A stretch of DNA of 64,000 nucleotides from contig JAOVVO010000176.1 in assembly GCA_028564675.1 (NCBI GenBank), forward strand, positions 1 to 64,000, written 5' to 3'. This stretch comes from Onchocerca lupi. Its lineage: Eukaryota > Nematoda > Chromadorea > Rhabditida > Onchocercidae. Shown piece by piece: positions 1 through 13,313 of this stretch. Every line of letters begins with the position of its first letter. Within the stretch, counting starts at the first letter, position 1. A model generated the notes under the pieces. The model was not told the origin of the DNA. It searched no databases and saw nothing but the letters and a program-made list of their open reading frames with translations. Made by a program: the position numbers and the translations under genes.

Positions 1-926
1 AAATTTTTTTTTTTTTTTTTTTTTTTTTAAGAAATTGCACGGAAAATATCTTTTTTTTTTTTACTTCTCAAGAAAAAAAAAAAATCCTAAAATGAATAAA
101 TATTATAAAAAATATTTGGGATTATTTTCCGAATAGCTTTTCGGAAAATTATTTTTTTTTTTCAAAAAGCTATTCGGAAAATATTTTAATAAGTTTTTTT
201 TTTTTTAATTTTAATAAGTTTAAATTTTAATAAGTTTTAATAGGATTTAATTTTATTTTTTTTTAAAAATTTTAATAAGTAATTAAAATTTTTAGCTCTA
301 TGTCATATCTACATAGAATTGGTTTAAAAATTAATTTTTTACGCATAGTTTTTTTTTTCTTTTAAAGAAATCTTAACTTGCAAAATTTTGCGTGTATATT
401 CGAAAGATTTAATTTTTATTTGATTTTATTTGGTAAAATTTTAAAATAACTTTATTTGTTAAAATTTTAGCTTATTCATATTTACACAAGATAAAAATTA
501 TTTTCATCGCAGTTTTTTTTTTTAAAAAGGAATGTTTAGGATTTTTTTTTTTTAAATATACTTGAAATAATTTTCGATTAGTTTTTTCTGATTAATGAAA
601 TTTCTTGATTGCTTATATTTGAACGGAATTGGAATGAAATTGTATTCATTAATATTGATAAATTATATGTCATTGTACTTGGAAAGTGTTAATTATCCCA
701 AGTATCGATTTAATTAATTTTAAATCATTTTCCTTTTGTTAAAAAAAAAAGAAAATGGTTTTTTAGAATTAAATCTGAAAAAAATCAATTTAATTAATGG
801 AACCCTTAAATACATCATATTTTTTGTAAAATTAAATCGAAATAATGATTTTGTAAGAAATGAATATTAAATTTTCTTAATGAATATCAATTTTTTTTTT
901 TTTTTATTTTATACGAATTGCAGAAA
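1..926. other. AT-rich upstream region, no gene seen
   Basis: No convincing exon on either strand. The stretch is dominated by T runs of 8 to 20 bases. It contains a 17-bp perfect inverted repeat (positions 125-141 and 165-181) centred on the core CCGAATAGC. The region leads into the poly(T) tract and acceptor in front of the ShK gene. Confidence 0.6.
125..181. repeat. 17-bp perfect inverted repeat
   Basis: Positions 125-141 read as the reverse complement of 165-181, with a 23-base spacer that is mostly T. It could form a hairpin in DNA or RNA. No function is evident. Confidence 0.7.
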
Positions 927-3194
927 ATGTTCTATGCCGCAGGATTTGTTTTATCATTCATATATTTTGCATCTTGTAATGCGAAAAATTTGCCAAGTAA
1001 TGTTTTACTAATTTTTTCAAAATTTTATTTTAATTTAATTAAACTTTCTTGCCATCCACTTTTGTTTCATTTACAATTTTTAATTTAATTAAAAAATCGC
1101 TCATAATTTTTAAGAAAAGCAGAGATTAATAAGATGTTTTTGATCATTATTACAATAAGTTTCGTATTAAAATTATGTATAGGTATATTTCATTCTGTAA
1201 AATAAAATGTACTAAAATAATATGAAAAATTTAAAATAAAATTTTAAAAATGTAAAAAAAAATTAATATATTAAAAAAATAATGCAAAAAAATAATACGT
1301 TATTTCTTAGGATTGGGGTCATGTCAATACATAATTGTTGATACATAATTTCTTAAATTATGTATCAACAAATTTCTTAGGATTGGGGTCACGTCGGGTC
1401 ACGTTAAAATTGTTGGATTTAATTAATGTTTTTGCTACTAAAGACGGAGATAATTTGGATGATTGATTTTAATAAGCTAACAATGGCATATATACTGTAT
1501 TGCAAAAAAAAATACATTCTTTAATACATCAATTAAATTCCGATTTTTTTTTTTCGTTAATATTGATAGATTAGATTTTATGATAAAATAAATCGATTAA
1601 TCTTACAAAATTAAATTACACCAGTTTGATATAAAAAGTTAAATAAGTCATAAAATGAAGTAAGCTAAATGAGTTAAGAAAGTTCATAAAATGAAGTGAA
1701 TTGAATAAGTTAAGTAAACTAAGCAGGTCATAAAATGAAGTAAGTTAAATAAGTCATAAAATAAAGTAAGTCAAATAAGTCATAAAATAAATCAGAATTG
1801 ATTTAAAAAATTTAATAATTATTTCAGAATGCAGAGATATATCCATTTTTTGCAATATTACAAATTTGAATATTTGTGGTCGCCCAGAACTCAGCAAATT
1901 TTGTCACAAAACATGTAATTTATGTGGCGATATGACAACTACTACTGCTCTACCTACTGAAGGTAATTTACTTTATTTTATTTCATTTTTTCTTTTTTTT
2001 TAAATTTCGAAATATTTTATTGATTTTTCGTAATTTTTACAATTCGCACGATTCAATCAATATGTCTTTTTATGAAATTTTTCGTTTGAAAAATTGAAAG
2101 ATTACGTAAAAACATGATATTATCATATCAACAAATAAAGTAAGTATGACAAATTTATGATAAATATTTTTTTTATCATTTCGCTTATTTTTTTTTCAAT
2201 TATTTCGTTTACTTTAGATTTCAAAAATTTTATTTTACATTTTACATATTAGTAAATTCAATTCTTAACAAAGTATTATATTTTTTAACAAAGTATTGTA
2301 TTTTTTAATAAATTTATTGAAATTATTATTTGATAATTTATAAAGTTGGAATTTTGGAAATTTACTTTAATAATTACTGGTTGTAATAATTACTAATATA
2401 TTAATGTTAATTTGTTAAATACATTTTAAATCCTTAATGGCAAGAAAAAAAATGCCACAAATTTAAGCCAAAATATCAAGAATTCAAGATAAATTATAAT
2501 ATCAAGCATGAATTTTGGATAATCCCGAATTATTTCAGCTAAAACAAACTAATATACTAATTAATTAATATATTCATGAAGAAAATCGATATATTTGTTT
2601 ACAGATTGTAATTTAAATTCTAACAGCAATTTACATTTGAATATTCTCGATGATAAGATATGAGATGATATGTAAGATTCCAGGAACAAAAATTCAAACA
2701 ATATTTTAAATATTTTCGATTGTATTTTTTAATTTTCGATTATATTTTCGATTTTCTTTTATTTAATAACATTTTTCTAATTTGATCTGATCTGATAACA
2801 AATATAGTAAACTTCGTATCTAAAACTATTTCCGTATTAGAATTTTAAGTAATATTCTCAAAATTCTTCTTCCCAAATTGATAAATTATGCTTTTTTTTT
2901 TTGGAAACAATTAATATAAAATTAAGTTATAAATTATTTGAAATATCATTTTGTGGAAATTTTGTAATTTTTTTGCTTTTTCCAGAATGTTCGGATCAAT
3001 GGACGAATTGTACGAAATTAGAACCTGTTGTTTGTCTAAACAATTCCGATATTGCGATAACTTATTGTTCCAAGACTTGCAACAATTGTATGGCCACAAC
3101 AACTATCCAGCCAAGTACTGCAACACAATCTAATTCTTGGCTTGCAATAATTTATTGTATTTTATTTTTTGCAGCAACGAAAGTTATGGCCTAA
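927..3194 (+). CDS. secreted two-domain ShK (ShKT) protein with probable GPI anchor
   Basis: Three exons are inferred: 927-996, 1828-1962 and 2986-3194, giving 137 residues. All introns are GT-AG and phase 1. The ATG lies 3 bases after a poly(T)-TTGCAG acceptor, the usual position of a spliced-leader site, which fixes the start. Residues 1-19 form a signal peptide. Exon 2 carries one ShKT domain (cysteines 25, 32, 40, 49, 53, 56; ending FCHKTCNLC) and exon 3 a second (cysteines 70, 77, 85, 96, 100, 103; ending YCSKTCNNC). A Thr-rich linker joins them, and the C-terminus after residue about 118 is hydrophobic, like a GPI-attachment signal. ShKT domains are abundant in nematode secreted and surface proteins, where they are disulfide-knotted modules; potassium-channel block is known only for some members. 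No enzyme domain is attached. The function of this one is unknown. Confidence 0.82.
1303..1394. repeat. direct repeat flanking a palindrome, in ShK intron 1
   Basis: Two near-identical copies of about 22 bases containing TTCTTAGGATTGGGGTCA (about 1303-1324 and 1372-1394) flank a perfect inverted repeat with 15-bp arms (1337-1351 and 1355-1369, arm GTTGATACATAATTT). The layout resembles a tiny foldback element between direct repeats. Confidence 0.6.
1635..1800. repeat. degenerate tandem repeat in ShK intron 1
   Basis: Units built on GTCATAAAATGAAGTAAG and AAATAAGT recur with variable spacing. It looks like a decayed minisatellite next to the exon 2 acceptor. Confidence 0.6.
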
Positions 3195-4948
3195 ATTGTT
3201 ATAATCTATAAAAGTTATTGAAATGATAAGCAATTTAACAATTAGATGATGGAAAGATTTGATTAAAACTGATAAGTTATTAAAAATTTGATTAGAAATG
3301 ATAAGCTATTAAAAATTTGATTAGAACTGGAACTATTAAAAAAAAAAAAATCAAATTAATTTAATTGAATGAAGATTGCTGATAATGACATGAATTCGAA
3401 TCGAACCCATAAATTTTGTGGTATTTTTGAAATTTTATTAAATTCTTTTTTAAGCATTTCGAGAAAATTTATGAAAAACAGATAAGATGAAGATTTAAAA
3501 CGATCAACACTTAAATTTTTTTGTTCATTTTTTCAAAAATCAGATATACCAAGACAAAATTGCTAATAAAATCACTAATTCGAAACGAATTTTTTTTTTT
3601 TTTTTTTTTTGTAATATACATTTTTCTATGAACAAATATGTCTTTTGTTTTTTTTTTTTTTTTAATAAAAGCTAATTAGTGGATTTAATTGAAGTGAAAA
3701 AAATTTCGTAAATTAGCCGTCTAATTTTCCCTTTTTAAAATATTCAGCTTAATTAAACACACCTAGAAATTATTTCATCTTTTTGATAATTTGAAATATC
3801 AGTTATGCGCAAATGTCATTTTTTTTATTTTTCTTTTTTCATGTAAATGATTAAAATGCTAAAAAAAAATTTCACAGTATATATTTCTTGTTAAAATTTA
3901 AAATTATATTTTTGAATTATTGTGTTTGTATTTTAAAATTAGCTATTTCATATTTACCTACAATCATAGTATTTCTTTCATTTTTATATTTATGAAATTT
4001 AAAAAAAAAAAAGAAAAAAAATTGGATTTGTGATATAAATTAAAATAATTTATGATATAAATTAAGAAAACAATTTTTAGGTATGAATTAAAATAAAAGA
4101 TGAAATGAAAATTATATTTTTCTTGTATGTAATGATAAAAAAAATTTCTAAATTTTTTTTACAATTATTTTATTATTCTCTAAAGTTTGACATTTTTTTT
4201 TTCACTTTTTGCATGGATAAATTTTTTTTTTTGTACATTTATCAAGTTAATGAATACTAATTAATTACATATGAATATTTATAATGATTTGCAAAAATTA
4301 TTATAAACATTAAGCTGCACACATCTATATTTTTACAAAATGCAAATTTTAGTAATAATTCATTAAAAGCAAGAATAATCTACGATTTATATTTAATATA
4401 TCGGATTGAATCTTATATATGAGTATATAAATTCAAATTTATTCGATAAACAGTTGAAAAAAAAAATAATGTCGAACGATAAAGATGTTGTTGAAGTCAG
4501 CAATAATATTTATATCAAAAATTTTTAAATAATATAAAATTCTTCGTAAGTTTTCTGTAAATGCAATAAATTATTAAGTTAGAATTTAGGTAAAATATTT
4601 AATTAATTATTAATATCTATCAACCGATGTATAGTTAACAAATCATTTGTACATTTTTTTGCAATCATTAAAGGTCTTATATATTGAAAATAATTCGCTG
4701 AAAATGAAATTTTACAAAAATGAGAATGAGAATTTTACAAATGAAAATGAGAAGGAAATAATTCATAAAAATTTTTACAAATTACTAATAAACAAAATTA
4801 AAGCTTAACTATGATAAATATCATACGGTATGGGATAAATTATCATACGGTATAGTTATGAAAATTTTCTAAAAAAAAAATGAATTTCAAACTATTTTGC
4901 TGAATTTTTCAAGAAAACTTTTTTTCTTTTTTTGGAAATAATCGAAGA
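3195..4948. other. intergenic, convergent gene ends
   Basis: Lies between the 3' ends of the ShK gene (+) and the transporter gene (-). It is AT-rich with long T runs near 3590-3610 and 3648-3663. AATAAA occurs at 3662-3667 as a possible late poly(A) signal for the ShK gene. A short direct repeat of TATCATACGGTAT is near 4820-4855. No exon is supported. Confidence 0.5.
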
Positions 4949-7884
4949 TTATTCTGTTTTCTTCTGTTGTGGCCCAGTACCAATAATTGGAACTTTCCAA
5001 GTAAGCGGTGGATAGATGAAGTATAAAGATATTGTTGCAATATTTACAAGAAGTGCAGCAAAATTGGCAATCTGAAAAGGAAAACAAAAAAAAAAGAAAA
5101 CTTTTCTTTTTTCGAAATAAAATATTTTCAAAATTTCAAAGAAAAAAAAAGAAGAAAAAACAAATTTTGCAATATTAATTTCAATAATGAAACTATTATC
5201 ATATATTCATATCTAATCTTTTCATTAAATACTATTTCCTGGGATATGAAATTTTAAAATTCTTGTATAAGAAAGAAAATAAATAAATTGAATTTTTAAT
5301 TTAAAAATTTTTAGAGAAAAAAAAATTTCAACTTACAGCAATATAAAAATTTTCAATCAAAATACCAAAAATGATCCATTGTATTACCAGGAAAAAAATT
5401 CCAAATTGCAATTCGGCCGGAATATATTCCGTATGACGGAATGATATTGCTCGTTTCTAAGAAAATTAAAAATTGTCGCAAAAAAAAAAAAAAATGTTAA
5501 AATGTCATTTAACTTGTTAATTTCTACATAATCTTATCAAAATTAATAATACAAAAGATTTATGGATAAAGCTTTTTTTTAATTTTTGTTCAATTGCCTT
5601 TACTAAAATGCTTTATTAATTAATTAATTGGTTATTATTAATATAAAAAACTTTAAAAATTTAAATTTTTCTGCAGTTAAAAACGTATCTGAAACGATAA
5701 ACAAAAAAGAAAAAAAAGATATAACAATATTATCATAGATATTTTATAAAATTCATTAAGAATACTTAAATCTTTGAACATGATTATCATTGATGTCGTG
5801 GAAATATAAATTTTATGATATGATCACTTGAATTATTTAGTGATTAACTATGATTAGCAAACTTTATCATTTTCATTTTCAATTTAAATTTCAAGTTGCT
5901 ATATCATAAATAAAATAAAGATTATGAAATAACTTTCAAATTATAAATTTCGTTTTTTTTTCATCTTTTTTTTTTTCGAAGATTTTTTTGAAAAAAAAAA
6001 GAAATAAGCGTACGTACAATTTCATAGATTTGTCCACCCAAACTGATAATTTGCATCGCAGCAGCAATACTACCCATCACGTCGGCCGCTACGTCAACTG
6101 GTTGCCAACTGACGTACGAAAAGATGCAAAATAGGGCGAAAAATAGCGTAAAAAGTTGTAAACACAAATAACGCTAAAATAAAAAAAAAAAAAAACATAA
6201 TAAAATTTTAAAAATTTTGAAAAAAAAAAGTTTTTTATTTTTTAAATTGAAAATTAAAATATATTATATTTGAAATATACAAATATTAAATTGAAATATA
6301 TCATCAAATTTCGCAATTATTTCACTGCTATCGAATCTTTCTTCGGAAGGTATGAATAGTTTAAGTTAAGATAATGAGAAATTATCTAGCTTAATTTTAT
6401 TTTAGCTTAAGCTGGAATAATAAGCATGAAATTTCATTAAATAGGAAAAATAAACAAATATGAAAAAAAAAATCAAAATTTTTCCGATTTGTTGTTGTTT
6501 GTTTATTTGTTTGGTTTGTCTGTTTATTTGTTTGTTTGTTTGTTTGTTTGTTTGTTTGTTTGTTCTTCTGTTTGTTTTTAATCATTGAGCGATTTTTTTA
6601 TCGGAAAGTGATAAAATAAAATATCAAAAATTATTATTTATAATTAAGTAAATAAAATATTAACCCGGCATGGTTGATAAAAAGCAAATGCAAGAATATA
6701 ACCAGTAAAAACGATCAAATTTACAGTATTGATGAACATATTTGTAAAATCATTTGTCATATATCCATGACGTAACCAGCAACCCATCCTGAAATTCCTA
6801 TCATATCATTTTAGAAATTTTTTGACTATTTTTTTTGTGGGATAAATTTTTTCATAAATCTAAAAATGAAATATGATATTATTCTTTCAAAGGTAAATTT
6901 GAAAATAAAAAAAAAAAAAGAGAGATTCTAATTAATTTTTAGCCCATAATTGGAAGACATTTACGTATTTTACTAATCAAATCAGTCGAAAAGATAGATT
7001 GATTGTCGAAAAGATAATGCGCATGAGGCGGAAATCTTATAAGCGAAAAAAAAAAGGATGAATAATGATCGTTAAAAGTTAAAAATAAGTTCGTCTGATG
7101 TAAATTAAAATTTTCAGCAATAAAAATTACATCAAAATTATATCAAAACTATCAGATGTACTGATAATGGTATTTTCTTATCAATGCATCCTTCAGAATT
7201 GGATCATTTTGGCAAAATATCAGAAGGTAACAAAAGAAAAAAATGTACTATCCTGAAAATCTTTTAAAAATGCGAGTAGCTCTAAATCAGAAATTGAATA
7301 ATTAAAAAATAAACAAAATTTTAGGAAAAAAAAAAGAAAAGAAGAATCAAAAAGAACTAACATTAGAACAGGTAAAACAAGATTAATTGATGAGAAGCCA
7401 TCAGCAGTACCACGTTTTCTCCAATCCAATACTTGAAGCCTGAAATTCGAATTTTAATTTATATTTTATTATATATGCATTTTAAATTTTTTTTATTTCA
7501 AATTTCTAAAATTCATATTTAATATACGATAATAAAGAGTAATTAATCTTACATTAAAAAAAAAGTACCTTTATAGAATTTATGGAATGAAATTAATTAA
7601 TATCAAAAAAATTTTATAACTGTGATAAATGATAATTAATGACAAATAATATCAATGACAAACAAATAATCAACATTAATGATAATAATGATCACGATAA
7701 TCAATAATGACAACCAATTAATGATAATCAATAAATGATAATCAATAACAAGCTTTTTTTCAACATTTTTTGGAAAAATTTTGCACAAACAAAATTTCTA
7801 AAAAATAACTTACATTGGTAAAAATGTGAAGCATATGGAGAAAAATGTTAACCATATGATAAAAATTGATAGCAATGCGACCAT
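4949..7884 (-). CDS. SWEET-family sugar transporter
   Basis: Six exons on the minus strand: 7884-7814, 7439-7362, 6788-6665, 6173-6018, 5456-5337 and 5071-4949. They join in phase through GT-AG introns into 223 residues, the normal SWEET length. The ATG is 9 bases after a TATTTCAG acceptor, consistent with trans-splicing. About seven hydrophobic segments form two MtN3/saliva repeats (roughly residues 1-88 and 100-205) around a linker helix. Trp53 and Asn72 in repeat 1, and Trp170 and Asn186 in repeat 2, have the same spacings (19 and 16) as the sugar-pocket pairs Ser54/Asn73 and Trp176/Asn192 of plant SWEET1. Prolines in LVLPVLMG and YIPAELQFG match the hinge prolines of the family. SWEETs are energy-independent uniporters of mono- and disaccharides in plasma or organelle membranes. 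The tail GPQQKKTE is short and cytosolic-like. The exact substrate cannot be read from sequence. Confidence 0.88.
6488..6575. repeat. (TTTG)n microsatellite in SWEET intron 3
   Basis: Tetranucleotide TTTG repeated about 20 times with a few interruptions. Confidence 0.85.
7620..7752. repeat. AATGATAATCA simple repeat in SWEET intron 1
   Basis: Repeated AATGATAATCAATAA and AATGACAA words form a low-complexity degenerate tract. Confidence 0.6.
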
Positions 7885-9440
7885 TTTTTAATTCTGAAAT
7901 ATTTTTCGATAAAGTTTAAATTTAAGGCAAAATATTTTAAAATATAAATATTATGATATTATCAGGAAAAAAAAAGAAGCGGAATAATCATTTTGCTATG
8001 GATCGCAAAAGTTTTGCAAATTAGGCTTTTAGCATTTCATTTTGATATAAAAACAACTGAAGAAGTTATGATATTTATAAAATTTAATTGAAAAAAAAAT
8101 CTTATATTCGTAATGAAATGGATATTAATGTTTTACATGCAACAAGATATCTAGGATTTCTCGGTCTTTAGCTGAAATATGCTTATCTCTGTTGGTTCTT
8201 ATGATTTTGGAATTTTTAACCGTTTAAACTCATTCAAAGAAAAAAAAAAACAATTCACCAGAAGAAAGAAAAATGAAATTCTAATGAAATGGAAAAAATG
8301 ATTTTCCACTTCAATAAATAGGTCAAAAATGAAAAAAAAAAAAAAAAAATGGAGAAGAGATCAGTAGCAGAGAAAGAAGAAGATTAGAAATGTAAGCAAA
8401 AGATTTTTAAAAAACAAATTAAGGAAAAACTTTTTTCCCATCAAGAATAGTTTATTGAATTTAGCAACATTCATGCTAAAATTTGTAACTAATTAATTTT
8501 AATTAATCCTATCAAATGTAATTAATACTTTTCTATTCGAATAAATAATTTGAAATAATTTTATCAAAATTTATTAATTCATTCTTTTATCATTTTTATC
8601 ATATTATTAATCTTGAAAAGAGTGTTAGAAAAAAAGTGAAACAGTTGGAAATGAACAATTGCAATAAGGATGAAGTTTCATTTTTTTTTTTTTTTTTTGA
8701 AAACTTCAAAATTAAATTTTAAAATAGCTCTTATTTATTTTAAAGTATATAACAACTGACATCATAGTTTGTATGTCAGTTAGATATGAACTAGTTAAAA
8801 TGAAAAGTTGGCAAAAAAAAAAAAAAAAAAAGTGCTCCGAAGATTGATTAATGTTCAGTAGAATTTGTTTTCTTGAAAACGTCATGAAAAATTTCGAAAT
8901 TTTGATTTACATATTTTTTTACTGAATTGATATGAAATTTATCATATTTTATATTTTAATTTACCATATATTCTGAACTGATATGAAATTTATCATATTT
9001 TACGTGGAATAATTTTCTATTTTTATAAATATCAATATGAGTAATTTCTTTTAATTAATAATTTTATCTAAAAAAAAAAAAAAAAAAAAAAGAAAAAAAA
9101 AGAATAATTTTATATAAATTTATTATATTTTTTAAAAATTTTTTAATTCTATGATTTATAAATTGTTTCTGTTATTTAATCTCATAATTTTGTTATTAGA
9201 AAAATTCTTACCAAATAATCGATTTAATGGTTGAAGTTGTAATCAAAAAAAAAAAAAAAAAAAAGGTGAATAACAAGCAACGAATCGATTAACAAAATTA
9301 CTTCGTGAAGGAATAAAAGATTTTTCTAGCGATTGCAAATTAAAAAAAAGAAAAAAATTCCTTTCAAGACAAATTATATGATTGAATGTAAATAACGAAA
9401 AGAAAAAAAAAAAAGAAAAGATTGCCGTATTTTATTGACA
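7885..9440. other. intergenic, homopolymer-rich
   Basis: Upstream of the SWEET gene. Contains many A and T runs of 12 to 24 bases (for example near 8335, 8680, 8815, 9070 and 9245). No exon with splice support was found. Confidence 0.5.
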
Positions 9441-9559
9441 AATATAAAATCTCTTTTAAAGGACAGGAAATTATTCAATACTTTTTTTTTTTTTTTTTTT
9501 TTTTTGTTTTCATTCCACTTCATCATACATTTCTATCTACGTTGTGCATTAAAATCTAT

Positions 9560-9935
9560 AAATCATCTGATGTTGCAACTATTTTTAGAAACGCAAATTC
9601 AAGCTCTTATCCATTTGGCAATGCATCTGTATCCATTTTGTGCATCAGAATCTGCAGCATCTGATGCTGCAACTGTTGCCAGAAGTGAACCTCAATTGAC
9701 TATGAATCTGTATCTACTTTATGCATCAGAATCTGCAACATCTGATGCTGCAATTGTTGTCAGAAGTGAACCTCAATTGACTATGAATCTGTATCTACTT
9801 TATGCATCAGAATCTGCAGCATCTGATGCTGCAACTGTTGTCAGAAGTTAAATCCAATTAACTATGCATCTGTATCTACTTTATGCATCAGAATCTGAAC
9901 ATTTAATGATGCGTAACCGTCAGAAGTTGAATTGA
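9560..9935 (+). repeat. 81-bp tandem repeat that stays open in one frame
   Basis: The motif CATCTGATGCTGCAA recurs at 9658, 9739 and 9820, a period of exactly 81 bases (27 codons), with degenerate copies on each side. Because the period is a multiple of three, one plus-strand frame stays open for about 138 codons and reads as repeats around SESAASDAATVVRSEP. No signal peptide, acceptor or conserved domain supports a real protein, and the frame begins inside a T run. A minisatellite is more likely than a gene. Confidence 0.8.
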
Positions 9936-9949
9936 AAAGATGATCAAAC

Positions 9950-12900
9950 ACATGAAAATGTTATCAATCATTAAATCAAACAACATAATGTTTACAAATG
10001 TATTATTATTTCATGAAGAGTAAAATATGATATCATTGAATGTTCAAAGTGTGAAATTTCACACAAAATAAAACATTTCAAAAAAGTTAAATGGTGAATT
10101 CAACTTTAGCGCATAAATCAATGGCAAAAAAAAAGGGAAAAATTGCACGAAAAAAGTTTTTAATTAATAAATTAACATCGAGACAAGCAAGAATAAATGA
10201 GAGAGTGAATAACAGCATGTTTCAATAGTGCGAACTTATCTCTCCCTCTTATTCCACTAAAATATTTATTTAGCAAGCAAATAAAGAGAAATATGAAAAG
10301 GGAGAGAGAGAGAGAGGGAAAGAGAAAAAGAGAAAAAAAGAGTAGAATTTAGCCTGAAAAATTGATAATAATATTTAAATACCAATAAGTGAGTGAATGA
10401 ATGGAGAAATAGATGTGCCAAGGTTATAATGCTAGATAAGAATAGGTGTGATTTCCCGGTTTCCGGTTTCTTGTTTCGGTTGTATATTTTTTATTAATTA
10501 GTTGTGAAATTGATTGAAATCAGATTCGTTAGATCATATATATGGTTTAAGAAATCGATATTTGCTATGAGTCATTTTTTATTTTGATTGCATATAACAG
10601 GAAATTTTAGTTTGCTAGCAATGAAAAGTAAAATCGATCGAAATAAATTGAAAAAGTGGATAATTTGTTTATTGATTATTTGGCTTGTCCATTTTTGATG
10701 ATAGTTTATATGCCTGCTTTCAATCGCATATTTTTCATTTATGTATTATATTAAGTTATAAATTTCATTGTTTTGCAAAAAATTAAAATATAATTATTGC
10801 AAAATTATTACAAGCCAAGAATTGAAATATCGCTGATGAAATTTTTTCTTTTTTCTTTTTTTTTTTTTTATTCGAATTATCATCTAATATAAGGATAAAT
10901 GTAAAATTTCATATAAATATTGGAAATCGAACAGTTTGTCTTTAAATCGCAATTCTTTGATGTTCAAATTCCAATTGTGCTATTCATCAAATATTTTATA
11001 ACATCTATCTGTAAACCAATTTTTTCTTTTTTTTTCTTTTTTTTTTTTGCTATCAATGAATTAAAAGTGAAATTATAAGTTATAAAAGAGGATATATGCA
11101 GTTTGCTTGCTGATTTTTTAAGTTAGCAAACAATTGTCGATAAAATCGAGATATTTTATAACACAAATATGATGGAATAATCAAAATGTTTGTATAATAG
11201 AAATTTGTAATATTTCTCAGTCAAATGAATCATTTTATCCATATCTTATGCTTTAGTCTGATACAAAAGTCTTTGTTCTCTTCTCATCTTCCAATCTGCT
11301 AAAGCTTGCGTGCATTCTCTAAAATATTGTAAATCATGTTAATTGTCTGGAATGTTATAAGGATTAAAGCTTGTGTGCATTGTTTAAAATTGCAAGCATT
11401 GTCTATCTCTTATCTTTTGTCCTGATAATCAATTCTTTTTTATAACATATGAAGTGATTGCCTACTTCAAGACCAAGGATAATCAAGATAAGTAAGAGCT
11501 TCTAGCCTTCACCGGACCAATAATTAATCAATAGTCACTACTTTCATTTAATTCAATTTGCTTCATTTCATCCCATTTCAATTCACTTACTTTGCTTGCC
11601 ATTATGAGTGCTTTCAAATTTTCTGTCCCAATATTCTGAAAATATCCTTATTCAATTATCGGTGTATTATCGATATTCATCAATTTATTGTATAATGTAA
11701 ATTTCGGCGAATAAAAATTTTCATTACATCAAATTTCTTTATACAACACACTTGTGTTATATCAAATTCAAATTCAAACCAAAACTTCTCCAAAAACTTT
11801 CTTTCACGACTACAAAAAACAAAAAAAAAAAAACCGTTAAAATAATCTTTTGCCTTCACAAATTAACCATTTTATTCAAATTACCAATACATATATTGGT
11901 ATCCTTACATGATAATCGACTGATCAATTTTTTAAGGAAAAATTTCGGTATTTTAAACATCTAAAAGAAAAGTACTACAATTCATCAATAACATACAAGA
12001 AATAATTGCAACTTGAGAAAGATGATAAGCGTATTTCTGATCAAAAATACATGAAATTTCTACTTTTAGAAAATTTTCGCACTCCTCGAAGTGCTTTTTG
12101 ATTTCGATGATAATAGATAATCTTTAAAAATTTTCAAATATAAACAAACAAATGTATACATTTCAACCTATATATTTACATTGAAATAAATGCCGATGAG
12201 AAAAAAAAAAAGCAAAAAGAAATTAAATATTAAAGATTATAATTTGTAATAATGTTTTTGCATAATCATTAGGAATTTGATCATTAGAACAGAGACAAAA
12301 CATTTCATTTAATAGTTTAGAAATAGAAATGATGAATTCTACACGGCGCAATTAAATACGACAATCTTAAAACCTTCAATTACTTGGAATATAATGAAAT
12401 AGCTGGGAAAATGAAAGATCTGGTTTAGATGGAGAGTTCATCATGAACAGTTGCTAATATTCAATCATTCTCGAAATGATGTCATAGCAGCTATAGAGGA
12501 ATTTCTAGTGAATGATAGTTTCAATATTAAATTCGCTGTACTTTTAACAACTTTCTGAAAAAAAAAAAGGGTATTTGACCATTGATTTTTACTGTCATTT
12601 ATTTTAATTATGATATTATTCTTTTTATTTTGGAAAAGGGAATGATGAGAAAATTTTTCTGGATCAAAATATATGTGATCATTTAGGTACTCTTCTCCAT
12701 GTGCTGCATTATCATGATTTAACAAACAGCGACCTATTTTGCAGATTCATGATTTAAAGTTGGCCATTGAAAGGTGCTGTATTATTAAAGTTGGGAAAGT
12801 TTTCTTTTTTTTTTTTCTTTTTTTGAGTTTTCCTTAACCACCGAGACATACTATATATGATTAGAAATCCACGATTCGCTGAAAAACTCAAACATTTGTT

Positions 12901-13300
12901 GTATTCATTGCATTATTCCACTTTTTTTTTTCCTTAATAATTATGCATATTCAAGCAAATAATTTATTGGTGATCAAAATGGTTTATATCTTGCCATGTG
13001 ATCATTTTAAAATGATAATTTTATAAAAATGATGAAAAAGATTATCATGATATAAAAGAATAAATAAATTCTGATAAATTTTCCACTCCATTATCGGATA
13101 ATTCATTCTGACTTATTAAATAGGCAAAATTATATTAATGAGCTCAACTTTTATAATAACAACAACATTCTATAATGTCTTAGTTGCTTTCTAAATGTAA
13201 AAACTTCATTTCTAAAATTCACTGTGATTTTCATTGCAGAACAAAATGTACTTAATTAAAAAGTTCAGCTTCAGTTTCAATTTGCCATCCAAATGCATTG
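9950..13300. other. intergenic, no supported gene
   Basis: Contains a purine-rich GA tract (about 10285-10345) and poly(T) runs near 10850 and 11025. A minus-strand open frame at 12465-12725 has no ATG start or splice context. Nothing here is recognised as a gene. Confidence 0.5.
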
Positions 13301-13313
13301 TTTTTCAGCAACT

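Noticed and set aside
3390..3412. tRNA B-box-like GGTTCGATTCG on the minus strand
   Set aside because: No A box, acceptor stem or cloverleaf could be drawn around it.
12465..12725. Minus-strand 86-codon open frame
   Set aside because: It starts at TTG rather than ATG, has Lys/Phe homopolymer-derived runs, and has no recognisable domain.
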